Positions 18,251 to 25,619 of a stretch of 48,841 nt of DNA are shown piece by piece. Numbering within the stretch: position 1 is the stretch's first letter; every line of letters begins with the position of its first letter. Source of the DNA: Akkermansia muciniphila. GTDB lineage: Bacteria > Verrucomicrobiota > Verrucomicrobiia > Verrucomicrobiales > Verrucomicrobiaceae. Under the pieces are notes generated by a model. The model was not told where the DNA came from, searched no databases, and saw nothing but the letters and a program-made list of their open reading frames with translations. Position numbers and translations under genes: made by a program. The stretch spans positions 1 to 48,841 of the forward strand of contig CAMCWM010000014.1 in NCBI GenBank assembly GCA_945882215.1, read 5' to 3'.

Positions 18251-18363
18251 GTTGACGGTGGTTTACTGTTGTTGACGATTGTTGACGATTGTTTGCCCAA
18301 CCGCTCACCAGCCCTCTGAAAACCACTGTAAACAATCGTCAGCTTCCGTAAACCACCGTCAAC
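18251..18363. repeat. Palindromic repeat element in the pgk-tpiA spacer
   Basis: GTTGACGGTGGTTTAC (18251-18266) is a perfect inverse of 18348-18363 (16 bp). Inside it, GTTGACGATT occurs twice in tandem (18271-18290), and TGACGATTGTTT pairs with the inverse copy AAACAATCGTCA near 18330-18341. The whole spacer can therefore fold into one long interrupted hairpin built from 7-10 base units. Confidence 0.85.
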
Positions 18364-18375
18364 TTCCCCTCCCCC

Positions 18376-19176
18376 ATGCCCCTCGCCCACTTCCGCAAAC
18401 CGATCATCGCCGCCAACTGGAAAATGCACATGACGCCACAGGAGTCAGATGATTTCCTTCGTGCCTTCGCCCGTCTCGTGCCGGACAAGATTCCCGTGCA
18501 GATCGTCGTGGCCCCGCCGTTCGTCAGCCTGGAGCGCGCGAGCAACGCGCTCGTGGCCGCTCGTGAGCAGAGTGTGGAACTGGCCGCGCAAAACATGAGC
18601 GCCCAGCCTGCTGGTGCCTTCACGGGGGAGATCAGCGCCCGCATGATCAAGGAATGCGGCTGCAAGCACGTCATCCTCGGCCACAGCGAGCGCCGCAGCC
18701 TTTACGGTGAGACGAACGCCATCGTGAACGCCAAAGTCCTCGCTGCGCTCGAAGCCCGCCTGCACCCCATCCTTTGCATCGGCGAAACGCTCGCCGAGCG
18801 CGATGGCGGCCAGATCGAGCAGGTGCTCGAAAGCCAGCTCCGCGAATCCCTGGCCGAGGTCGGCCCGCGCCGCATCACCGATTGCGTCATCGCCTACGAA
18901 CCTGTCTGGGCCATTGGCACCGGCCGCACCGCCACCTCCCAGCAGGCGCAGGACGCCCACGCTTTCAGTCGCAAAGTGCTCGGCGACATGTTTGGCACCG
19001 ATGTGGCCGTGAAAATCCGCATCCAATACGGCGGCAGCGTGAAGCCCAACAACATGGCCGAGCTGATCAGCCAGCCCGATGTGGACGGTGCACTCGTCGG
19101 TGGAGCCAGCATGGAGACCGGTTCCTTCTGGGAAATCTGCCGCGCGGCCATCGATTGGGCGAACGCCAACGCATAG
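18376..19176 (+). CDS. tpiA: Triosephosphate isomerase
   Basis: 266 residues. It interconverts dihydroxyacetone phosphate and glyceraldehyde 3-phosphate as a cytoplasmic TIM-barrel dimer. The catalytic lysine is in IIAANWKMH, the catalytic histidine in ILGHSERR, and the catalytic glutamate in AYEPVWAIGTG, which runs into the mobile loop; the phosphate-binding YGGSVKPNN and LVGGAS are near the C terminus. Length is slightly above the usual 250. The ATG at 18376 lies 13 bases after the end of the palindromic element, so translation could be influenced by its folding. A terminator-like hairpin follows 23 bases after the stop. Confidence 0.97.
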   Translation: MPLAHFRKPIIAANWKMHMTPQESDDFLRAFARLVPDKIPVQIVVAPPFVSLERASNALVAAREQSVELAAQNMSAQPAGAFTGEISARMIKECGCKHVILGHSERRSLYGETNAIVNAKVLAALEARLHPILCIGETLAERDGGQIEQVLESQLRESLAEVGPRRITDCVIAYEPVWAIGTGRTATSQQAQDAHAFSRKVLGDMFGTDVAVKIRIQYGGSVKPNNMAELISQPDVDGALVGGASMETGSFWEICRAAIDWANANA

Positions 19177-19199
19177 CGTCAGACGCTACCGTGAGAATC

Positions 19200-19235
19200 A
19201 AAAAATCTCTAGTCTTGCCAGACTGGAGGTTTTTT
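19200..19235 (+). terminator. Terminator-like hairpin after tpiA, possibly bidirectional
   Basis: The arms 19200-19215 and 19220-19235 pair over 16 positions with three G-U type mismatches around a TGCC loop. The left arm begins with six A and the right arm ends with six T, so it could act in both directions. It ends 17 bases before the next start codon at 19252, leaving no room for a separate promoter after it. Confidence 0.75.
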
Positions 19236-19251
19236 GCGTATGATGCGTTTA

Positions 19252-20670
19252 ATGAATAAGATTCTCCTCCCGATCTTCTTGTTCATTCTGACGCCAGTCC
19301 TGCTGCTGGCGCAGAATGATCCTGGCTGGAAGGCTGGTGCCGCTGACATCGACATCACGCCGGACTATCCGGTGCGGCTAAGTGGCTACGGCAGTCGCAC
19401 AACGGAGCATGAAAAAGTGGCGCGGCGTCTCCATGCCAATGCCCTGACCTTGCAATGGAAGGAGGATGCGCCAGCGGCCATCGTAAATGTCGATAATTGC
19501 GGCGTGCCCGCGACCGTGCGTGCAGAGGTGCTAAAACGACTCGCCGCCAGCGGCAAAACCATCGCTGATGAACGCTTTGCCCTGCATTCCACACACACAC
19601 ACTGCGCGCCGATGCTCAAAGGCGTTCTGCCATTCCTCTTTGGCAGCGATCTGCCAGCCGACCAGCAGGAGCGCGTGGAAAGGTACACAGAGGAACTCAC
19701 CGCAAAGATCGTCCAGGTCGTCTCAACTGCGCTGGACCAGATGCAGCCCGCGCGCCTCGACTGGAGCATCGGCAAGGCTTATTTCGCGTTCAATCGGCGG
19801 CTAAAAACGGACAATGGCTTCCAGAACGCGCAGAATTACAGCGGTCTCACGGATCGCGCCGTGCCAGTGCTGCGAGTCAAATCTGCCGATGGTAAAAAAC
19901 TCATCGCCATGCATGCCAGTTACGCCTGCCACTGCACGACCCTCAGCATCAATGAAATTCACGGCGACTGGGCGGGGCTGGCTCATGACGAGATGGAATT
20001 GCGTTTCCCTGGTTCCGTCTTTCTCATCGCCATCGGTTGCGGGGCGGATCAAAATCCCTATCCACGCCGGGAAGTCCGTTTCGCCGTCGATCATGCAGTC
20101 AGCATGGCCAAAGAAATCGTCCGTCTCATCAATGGCCCGATGCAGCCGGTGGCCGGACCGCTCAACTGCGCCCAAGGCGAGGTGATGCTGCCGTTCGACA
20201 AACTGCCGACAAAGGAAGAATGGCAGACCAAAGCAGCCGATTCCAACAAACACACCTCCTACCACGCGAAGAAGCATCTCGAAATGCTCGAACGCGGCGA
20301 GAAAATCCCGCCCGCCCTGCCCTACATGGTGCAGGTGTGGCATTACGGCGACGACCTGCTCACCATCAATCTTCCCGGCGAGGTTGTGGTGGATTACAGC
20401 CTGCGTTTCAAACGCGAATTCGATCCCGCCCGCACCTGGGTGAATGGCTACACCAATGACGTGCCCTGCTACATCCCCTCCCAGCGCGTCTGGGAGGAAG
20501 GCGGCTACGAGGCCGCTGGTGCGATGATTTATTATGGCCGCCCCACTCGCTTCGCCTCCGGCATCGAGAACATCATCGCAGGTGAGGTCAAAAAACTCGT
20601 GCCGCAGGAGTTCAGCGCCCGGCGCGTGCAGCCTTCCCAGCCACCCGTCGCAGGCCAGATCAAGAAGTAG
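19252..20670 (+). CDS. Secreted neutral/alkaline ceramidase-like protein
   Basis: 472 residues from the ATG at 19252, chosen because it begins a strong signal peptide (MNKILLPIFLFILTPVLLLA); ATGs at 19240 and 19243 and a TTG at 19234 are also in frame. The N-terminal AGAADIDITPDYPVRLSGYG and the HSTHTHCAP zinc-type motif match the N-terminal domain of the neutral ceramidase family, which splits ceramide into fatty acid and sphingosine. Where characterised ceramidases have the GDVSPN nucleophile serine loop, this protein reads IGCGADQNPYPR, without serine. It is therefore probably another metal-dependent hydrolase of the fold, and the substrate is unknown. Predicted periplasmic or outer location. 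It converges with the TPMT-like gene, the two 3' ends overlapping by 11 bases. Confidence 0.75.
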   Translation: MNKILLPIFLFILTPVLLLAQNDPGWKAGAADIDITPDYPVRLSGYGSRTTEHEKVARRLHANALTLQWKEDAPAAIVNVDNCGVPATVRAEVLKRLAASGKTIADERFALHSTHTHCAPMLKGVLPFLFGSDLPADQQERVERYTEELTAKIVQVVSTALDQMQPARLDWSIGKAYFAFNRRLKTDNGFQNAQNYSGLTDRAVPVLRVKSADGKKLIAMHASYACHCTTLSINEIHGDWAGLAHDEMELRFPGSVFLIAIGCGADQNPYPRREVRFAVDHAVSMAKEIVRLINGPMQPVAGPLNCAQGEVMLPFDKLPTKEEWQTKAADSNKHTSYHAKKHLEMLERGEKIPPALPYMVQVWHYGDDLLTINLPGEVVVDYSLRFKREFDPARTWVNGYTNDVPCYIPSQRVWEEGGYEAAGAMIYYGRPTRFASGIENIIAGEVKKLVPQEFSARRVQPSQPPVAGQIKK

Positions 20671-21241
20671 CGCGTCTCAGTAGCCGCAGCAGTTCGCGTC
20701 CTTCCCGGCCTGGATAAGCCGCCTGCGGCACGTGGCCTTCGACCGTGGTGAAGTGACCCGCAAACAGAGCGGTCAGTTCTTCCGGTGAAATGCCAAACGG
20801 CGGCCCAGTCTCACCGGGATCCATCTCTGGGTTGATGAAAAAGACACCCAAAAACAGTCCGCCAGGCTTCAGCAAGGACAACACCGCATCACGGTATCTC
20901 ACGCGCCATTCCGGCGGCAGCGCGCACAGGCAGGTGTGCTCCACGATGGCGTCAAACTGGCCGCTGAACTCAAACAGATCGCCAAGCACAAAACGTTCCG
21001 CCAACTGCGGGTAGCGCTCTTTCGCCTTTGCGATCGCCGTCGGTGCGATGTCGAGACCAATGGCATCAATCCCGAGCGAAACCAGATGCGCCACGTCATG
21101 CCCCACGCCGCATCCCGGCACCAGAACACGTCCCGTGAGCTTGTTCCGCGCGAGCCATGCCACCAGCGGTGGTGATGGCAGTCCTTTGTCCCATGGAGTG
21201 AATTTCTCCTGATAAGCTTGGTCCCAGTTGGTGATGTTCAC
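20660..21241 (-). CDS. TPMT-family SAM-dependent methyltransferase
   Basis: 193 residues with a GTG start. Motifs of the thiopurine/halide methyltransferase family are clear: the N-terminal WDQAYQEKFTPWDKGLPSPPL, motif I LVPGCGVGHDVAHL, the acidic residue in IGLDIAP, and IVEHTCLCALPPEWR in the middle. Such enzymes methylate small thiols, halides or metalloid compounds such as tellurite; the true substrate is unknown. The GTG overlaps the upstream stop by four bases (GTGA), so it is translationally coupled to the small secreted protein and in turn to the DUF1501 gene. The start is fixed by this overlap and by the conserved WDQAYQ segment seven residues in. Confidence 0.85.
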   Translation of the reverse strand: MNITNWDQAYQEKFTPWDKGLPSPPLVAWLARNKLTGRVLVPGCGVGHDVAHLVSLGIDAIGLDIAPTAIAKAKERYPQLAERFVLGDLFEFSGQFDAIVEHTCLCALPPEWRVRYRDAVLSLLKPGGLFLGVFFINPEMDPGETGPPFGISPEELTALFAGHFTTVEGHVPQAAYPGREGRELLRLLRRATS

Positions 21242-21756
21242 GGCGCTGATTTTTCTTTCTGATGCTTGATCACGCCCTCCAGCGTCGTCTGTCCGGCATC
21301 ACCCGTGCTGGTGACCTTGCTCTCGAGGACGTCCCTGGCCTCGCCCTTGAACGAATCGATGATGGTGATGGCGCTCTGGCCGCCACCGGTGATGGCCTTG
21401 AGCTCAAGCGTGAGATTTGCCTCGAAGGCGCGGCCTTCAAACCGCAGCATCTGTGCCCCATCCGCGCCGCTGACCGTCGCATCATAGCTGTCCGCGCCCT
21501 CGTTGTAGGTGATCGCCCACTTGAACGGCTGCGTGTCGCCGTTGATCGTGCGGGTGCCTTCGATGAGGAAGGCGTTGTCGCCGTCGGTCTTGCCGGTCCA
21601 CTCCTCTTTGATGGTGATGACATTGTTCTCGCCCTTCAGTTCGCCCTCGGCCTTCCATGAGCCGATGTAATGTTTGAAGACCGGATGTGTGCCGAGGTCT
21701 TTGGCGGACAGGCTGGCGCAAACCAGCGCGCAGATCGTGATGAAGAGTGTTTTCAT
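21238..21756 (-). CDS. Small secreted protein, DUF1579-like lipocalin-type fold (uncertain)
   Basis: 172 residues with a Sec signal peptide (MKTLFITICALVCASLSA). The mature protein has alternating beta-strand segments (HYIGSWKAEGELKG, VITIKEEWTGKTDG, FLIEGTRTINGDTQPFKWAITYNE), a pattern like DUF1579 and related small beta-barrel proteins that follow the phrase WxxxGExxG. No catalytic motif is seen. It overlaps the upstream DUF1501 gene by four bases (ATGA) and the downstream methyltransferase by four (GTGA), so all three come from one message. Function unknown; the family call is by pattern only. Confidence 0.6.
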   Translation of the reverse strand: MKTLFITICALVCASLSAKDLGTHPVFKHYIGSWKAEGELKGENNVITIKEEWTGKTDGDNAFLIEGTRTINGDTQPFKWAITYNEGADSYDATVSGADGAQMLRFEGRAFEANLTLELKAITGGGQSAITIIDSFKGEARDVLESKVTSTGDAGQTTLEGVIKHQKEKSAP

Positions 21757-23150
21757 GCGATGATGTCGTTAATGACCTTGCCGTAGCTGATCGGCACGTC
21801 GCGTCCGATCACATCTTTGACCATGGTTTCGGAGTGGATGCCGAGCAGGTGATACATCGTGGCCGCGAGATCATCGGGCTTCACCGGCTTGTCGGCAGGA
21901 TGCTCGCCGTTCTTGTCAGAGGCGCCATGCACAAAACCGCGCTTCACACCGCCGCCGGCGAGCAGCGCGGTGTAGCACTGCGGCCAGTGATCGCGGGAGA
22001 TGTTCTTGTTGATCTTCGGCGTGCGGCCAAACTCACCCACCCACACGACGAGCGTCTCGTCCAGCAGACCGCGTTCATCGAGATCGGTCAAAAAAGTCGG
22101 CAGCGTCTGCTCGGTGATCGGCAGATGATACTTCTCGATGATCGGGAACATGCGCGTGTCATTGAACCCATGCGTGTCCCAGCCGCCCTCGGTCGTGCTT
22201 TGCCCTCCAATGCCTTGGGAAAAATTGACCGTCACAAATTTCACGCCTGCCTCGACGAGGCGACGCGCCATGAGCAGGCTCTGGCCATAGGGCGAGCGGC
22301 CATACGCATCGCGCACCTTGTCCGGTTCCTTCGTGAGATCGAAAGCGGCACGCAGCTTCTCGCTGTGCAGCATCGACAAAGCCTTATCGTAATAGCTCTC
22401 GATCCCGCGTGCCTCGGCAGAGAAATCGAGCATCCGCGTCTGCGCATCGACGAGCTTTTGCAGCTCACGTCGCGCATTGAGCCGCTCGAAGCTCACATTG
22501 CTCGGCAGGCTCAGCTCTGGCAGCGCGAAATCTTTCGCCGAAGGATCACGCAGCACAATGAAGGGATCGTGTTCCTTGCCGAGAAAGCTCGCACGTTGTC
22601 CCGGTGTCACGCTGCCATCGCTCACGATGTAAGGAAAGGTCGTCGCCGTCGGGATTTCGCCTTTCAATGGAGCCAGGGCATCCACGACCGACGAGTAGGC
22701 TGGAAACAGGTCCGGCGAATCCTTGAGACGCTGGTCATCACTCGGCGGCGCATGACCGCTCAGCGCGTAATAGCCGGCGCTGTTGTGATTCTTCATCGTG
22801 TGATGCACGGAGCGGACCAGCGTGACCTTGTCCATCACCTGCGCTGTCTTCGGCAGCTTCTCAGAAACCCAGATGCCGTCCGCACTCGACTTGATCGGCT
22901 TGTGGAAGCCACGAATGCCCTCGGGAGCATCTGGCTTCATGTCAAAGGTCTCCAGATGACTCGGCCCGCCCCACTGGAAGCAAAAGATCACCGACTTCGC
23001 CTTCGCCACGAGCTTTTCCAGTGGCTGGTGCTCCGCAGCACGCAGAAAGCGCGGCATCGTCAGCCCGAACATCCCCAAACCGCCTGCGGAGAGCAGTTGG
23101 CGGCGGCTGATGCGCGTGCAGGCACCGGTGGGATTGAAGCGAAGGGACAT
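21753..23150 (-). CDS. DUF1501 protein with Tat signal (sulfatase-like fold)
   Basis: 465 residues from the ATG at 23150. The N terminus has a twin-arginine signal (SRRQLLSAGGLGMFGLTMPRF), so the folded protein is probably exported. Family phrases are FCFQWGGPSHLETFDMKPDAPEG near the start, HHTMKNHNSAGYYALSG, the WDTHGFND segment, VVWVGEFGRTPKIN, and GRDHWPQCYTALLAGGGVKRG near the end. The fold is related to alkaline phosphatase/sulfatases, and metal ligands are plausible in the D/H-rich stretches. The family is common in Planctomycetes and Verrucomicrobia, usually beside a PSD1/DUF1553 cytochrome-like gene; here that partner is absent and a small secreted protein plus a methyltransferase follow, all overlapping. 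The biochemical role is not established. Confidence 0.9.
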   Translation of the reverse strand: MSLRFNPTGACTRISRRQLLSAGGLGMFGLTMPRFLRAAEHQPLEKLVAKAKSVIFCFQWGGPSHLETFDMKPDAPEGIRGFHKPIKSSADGIWVSEKLPKTAQVMDKVTLVRSVHHTMKNHNSAGYYALSGHAPPSDDQRLKDSPDLFPAYSSVVDALAPLKGEIPTATTFPYIVSDGSVTPGQRASFLGKEHDPFIVLRDPSAKDFALPELSLPSNVSFERLNARRELQKLVDAQTRMLDFSAEARGIESYYDKALSMLHSEKLRAAFDLTKEPDKVRDAYGRSPYGQSLLMARRLVEAGVKFVTVNFSQGIGGQSTTEGGWDTHGFNDTRMFPIIEKYHLPITEQTLPTFLTDLDERGLLDETLVVWVGEFGRTPKINKNISRDHWPQCYTALLAGGGVKRGFVHGASDKNGEHPADKPVKPDDLAATMYHLLGIHSETMVKDVIGRDVPISYGKVINDIIA

Positions 23151-23244
23151 GTGCGAAAGCAAACGTGGTGCAGCATGGCGCTATTTCCTCACGATGCCAG
23201 CAGGCGGATTGACATCCGGCAGCCCAGTTGTTTGCTTCGCCCTC

Positions 23245-23898
23245 ATGACCAGCGATCCTTCGGCACGTCGTCCTTTGAAGTCGCGCAGCACGGCTTGGGC
23301 GCAGTTTTTTTCGCGTGGCATGCTGCGTCTCGGGTTGAAGCCGAACACCGTTTCCTTATTGGGGATTGTTTGCGCGGCTGTCGGTGGTGGCGCGGCGTTG
23401 ATGGCGGTCCGGTCGGATTCGGCGTGGGTGTTCTGGCTCATCGCAGCCGCAGGAGTTCAACTGCGCCTCTTCTGCAACATGATGGACGGCCTGCTTGCGG
23501 TTGAAGGCGGGCTCAAATCGGCCACGGGCGAGCTTTTCAATGAGATCCCCGACCGCATCGACGATGCCTTCATCCTGGTGCCGCTGGGATACGCCGCAGG
23601 CACCGAATGGAGCATCGCGCTGGGCTGGGCGGCCATGGGCGGCTCGGTGTTGACCGCCTATGTTCGTGCGCTTGGGGCCAGCCTCACTGGCAAACACGAT
23701 TTCTGCGGTCCGATGGCGAAGCCGCACCGGATGTTCACGGTGACGATGGGCTGCCTGGGAATGCTGATGCTGGACTTGATGCAGGTCACCTGGCCGCTGC
23801 TGACCTGGACCATTGCTGTCATCAATGCAGGTATCGTTATTACTGTCTGGCGGCGTGTCAGTCATTTAGCAAAAGTCCTTCATCAAAGACCCTCATGA
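23245..23898 (+). CDS. CDP-alcohol phosphatidyltransferase-family protein with altered motif
   Basis: 217 residues from the ATG at 23245. The family moves a phosphatidyl group from a CDP-linked donor to an alcohol within the inner membrane. Membrane helices are evident (VSLLGIVCAAVGGGAALM, WVFWLIAAAGVQLRLF, MGCLGMLMLDLM, LTWTIAVINAGIVITVW). The signature DxxDGxxAR(x8)GxxxDxxxD is here NMMDGLLAV(x8)GELFNEIPD: N78 replaces the first Asp, D81 is kept, Val replaces the Arg, N99 replaces the third Asp, and D103 is kept. The conserved spacing argues for a real but divergent subfamily. Its stop overlaps the next start by four bases (ATGA), so it is coupled to a hydrolase-methyltransferase. The product may be an unusual phospholipid; the substrates are unknown. 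Confidence 0.8.
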   Translation: MTSDPSARRPLKSRSTAWAQFFSRGMLRLGLKPNTVSLLGIVCAAVGGGAALMAVRSDSAWVFWLIAAAGVQLRLFCNMMDGLLAVEGGLKSATGELFNEIPDRIDDAFILVPLGYAAGTEWSIALGWAAMGGSVLTAYVRALGASLTGKHDFCGPMAKPHRMFTVTMGCLGMLMLDLMQVTWPLLTWTIAVINAGIVITVWRRVSHLAKVLHQRPS

Positions 23899-25619
23899 AC
23901 TCAGAACGCCTCCAATTCACCACTGACGACGGCCTGTCGCTGCATTACAAAGCCTGGAACGTCCAGGGAGCCACGAAGGCACTGGTGCTGCTGCATCGCG
24001 GCCATGAGCATGCAGACCGTTGGGACACGGTGATTCCTCCTCTCTCAATGCCGGACACGGCGATCTATGCCTGGGAAGCACGCGGTCATGGTCTTTCGCC
24101 GGGAAGGCGCGGGCATGCGGCGGGGTTCATGGAGTATGTGCGCGATCTCGACACGTTTTTCCAATATCTGCAAAAAGCGCACGGTCTGACGCCGGAGCGC
24201 ACCGTGGTGGTCGCTCACAGCGTCGGCGGAGTCGTGGCGGCGGCCTGGGTGCATGACTTCGCGCCGCGCATCGCCGGCCTCGTGCTCGCCACACCAGCGC
24301 TGGAGGTGAATCTGATCGTTCCGGGTGCCCTCACAAGCATCCGAGTGATGCAGAAGCTCAAACCCGACGCCACGATCAAGAGCTATGTTCGTGGCTCCTG
24401 GCTCACTCGTGATCTGAGCGCTGCCGCCGCTTACGATGCCGACAAACTCATCTCCAAGGACATCTCGGCCAAAATTCTCGTCGATCTCTTCGACACCGCG
24501 CAGCGCGTCATCAGTGACGCTGAGGTGATGGACCGGCCGCTGCTGCTGTTTTCCGCCGGTGCTGACAAAGTGGTGAAACGCGAGGCCATCGACGCGCTCT
24601 ACACCAACTACGGCTGCGAGCAAAAAACACACCTCACGCTCAAAGGCGCGCGCCATGCCATCTTCCACGATCTTTGCCGCGATGAAGTGTGCGGCGCGAT
24701 CAAACGCTTCGCCGAGCGTTGCATCGCGAACTTCACGCCGCCGCGTCTGGAGACCGATCTGACGCATCCGGCCACGAACGCCGAGTATGCGAGCCTCAAG
24801 AAGCCGCTGCCATCTCCTTCGCTGCGAGGGCTGTCCTTCATCCTTCAACGTGCCGCACTCGGCACCACCGGCAGACTCAGTCAGGGCATCCGCATCGGCC
24901 ACGCGACGGGTTTCGACTCCGGTGAGTCGCTCGATTACGTCTATGACAACAAGCCGCGCGGGAATCTGCTCGTCGGCAAGGTCATCGACTACTTTTACCT
25001 CAACGCCATCGGCTGGCGTGGCATCCGCCAACGCCGCGCGTGTATGAATCAGGCGCTGCGCTGGGCGCTGAAGCAAATCCGCGAGGCTGGCATGCCCTTG
25101 CAGCTCATGGACATCGCCGGTGGAGCGGGTCGTTACTTGCTGGACGTGCTCGACGAGCCCGATCTGAAAATCCTTTGCCGCGACTGGAGCGAATCCGCTT
25201 TGGCACGCGGCCGTGAGTCCGCGCAGCAGATGGGTCTCAGCGAGCGCATCACGCATCTGCGTGGCGATGCCTTTGACGAGCAATCGCTTGCCTCTGTCGA
25301 GCCGAAGCCTTCCGTCGCCGTCGTGTCCGGCCTGTATGAACTGTTTCCAGAAAACGACAAGCTCCAGCGCTCGCTGCGCGGTCTCTTCAGCGCGGTGAAT
25401 CCGGGCGGCTGGCTCATCTACACCGGCCAGCCGTGGCATCCGCAGGTGGAAATGATCGCCCGCACGCTGACGAATCGTGATGGCCAATACTGGATCATGC
25501 GCCGCCGTCCACAGGGCGAGATGGATGCGCTCGTCGAGCAGGCGGGCTTCAAAAAAGAGAAGCAGTGGATCGACGACTTCGGCATCTTCACCGTCAGCAT
25601 CGCACGCAAGCCCGCATGA
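23895..25619 (+). CDS. Alpha/beta hydrolase fused to class I SAM methyltransferase
   Basis: 574 residues in two domains. Residues about 1-290 are an alpha/beta hydrolase of the lysophospholipase/monoacylglycerol-lipase kind: LLHRGHEHADRW forms the oxyanion side, nucleophile S109 is in VVAHSVGG, D224 in FSAGADKVV and H254 in GARHAIFHD. Residues about 350-574 are a methyltransferase with motif I MDIAGGAGRYLLDVL, acidic motif II in CRDWSE, and a late GGWLIYTGQPWHPQ. The start overlaps the CDP-alcohol gene (ATGA) and the stop overlaps the PAP2-phosphatase gene (ATGA). The fusion suggests cleavage of an acyl group and methylation in the same pathway, with a lipid as likely substrate. I believe a similar fusion beside CDP-alcohol and PAP2/DSP genes occurs in other bacteria, but the pathway is uncharacterised as far as I know. 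Confidence 0.85.
   Translation: MNSERLQFTTDDGLSLHYKAWNVQGATKALVLLHRGHEHADRWDTVIPPLSMPDTAIYAWEARGHGLSPGRRGHAAGFMEYVRDLDTFFQYLQKAHGLTPERTVVVAHSVGGVVAAAWVHDFAPRIAGLVLATPALEVNLIVPGALTSIRVMQKLKPDATIKSYVRGSWLTRDLSAAAAYDADKLISKDISAKILVDLFDTAQRVISDAEVMDRPLLLFSAGADKVVKREAIDALYTNYGCEQKTHLTLKGARHAIFHDLCRDEVCGAIKRFAERCIANFTPPRLETDLTHPATNAEYASLKKPLPSPSLRGLSFILQRAALGTTGRLSQGIRIGHATGFDSGESLDYVYDNKPRGNLLVGKVIDYFYLNAIGWRGIRQRRACMNQALRWALKQIREAGMPLQLMDIAGGAGRYLLDVLDEPDLKILCRDWSESALARGRESAQQMGLSERITHLRGDAFDEQSLASVEPKPSVAVVSGLYELFPENDKLQRSLRGLFSAVNPGGWLIYTGQPWHPQVEMIARTLTNRDGQYWIMRRRPQGEMDALVEQAGFKKEKQWIDDFGIFTVSIARKPA

Noticed and set aside
18251..18363. CRISPR-like array in the pgk-tpiA spacer
   Set aside because: The repeats are short, inverted as well as direct, and have no regular spacers; no cas genes are present.
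21747..23504. Plus-strand open frame (585 codons) opposite the DUF1501 gene
   Set aside because: The DUF1501 reading has a Tat signal, family motifs and coupled overlaps; the opposite frame is Arg/His-rich without family features.
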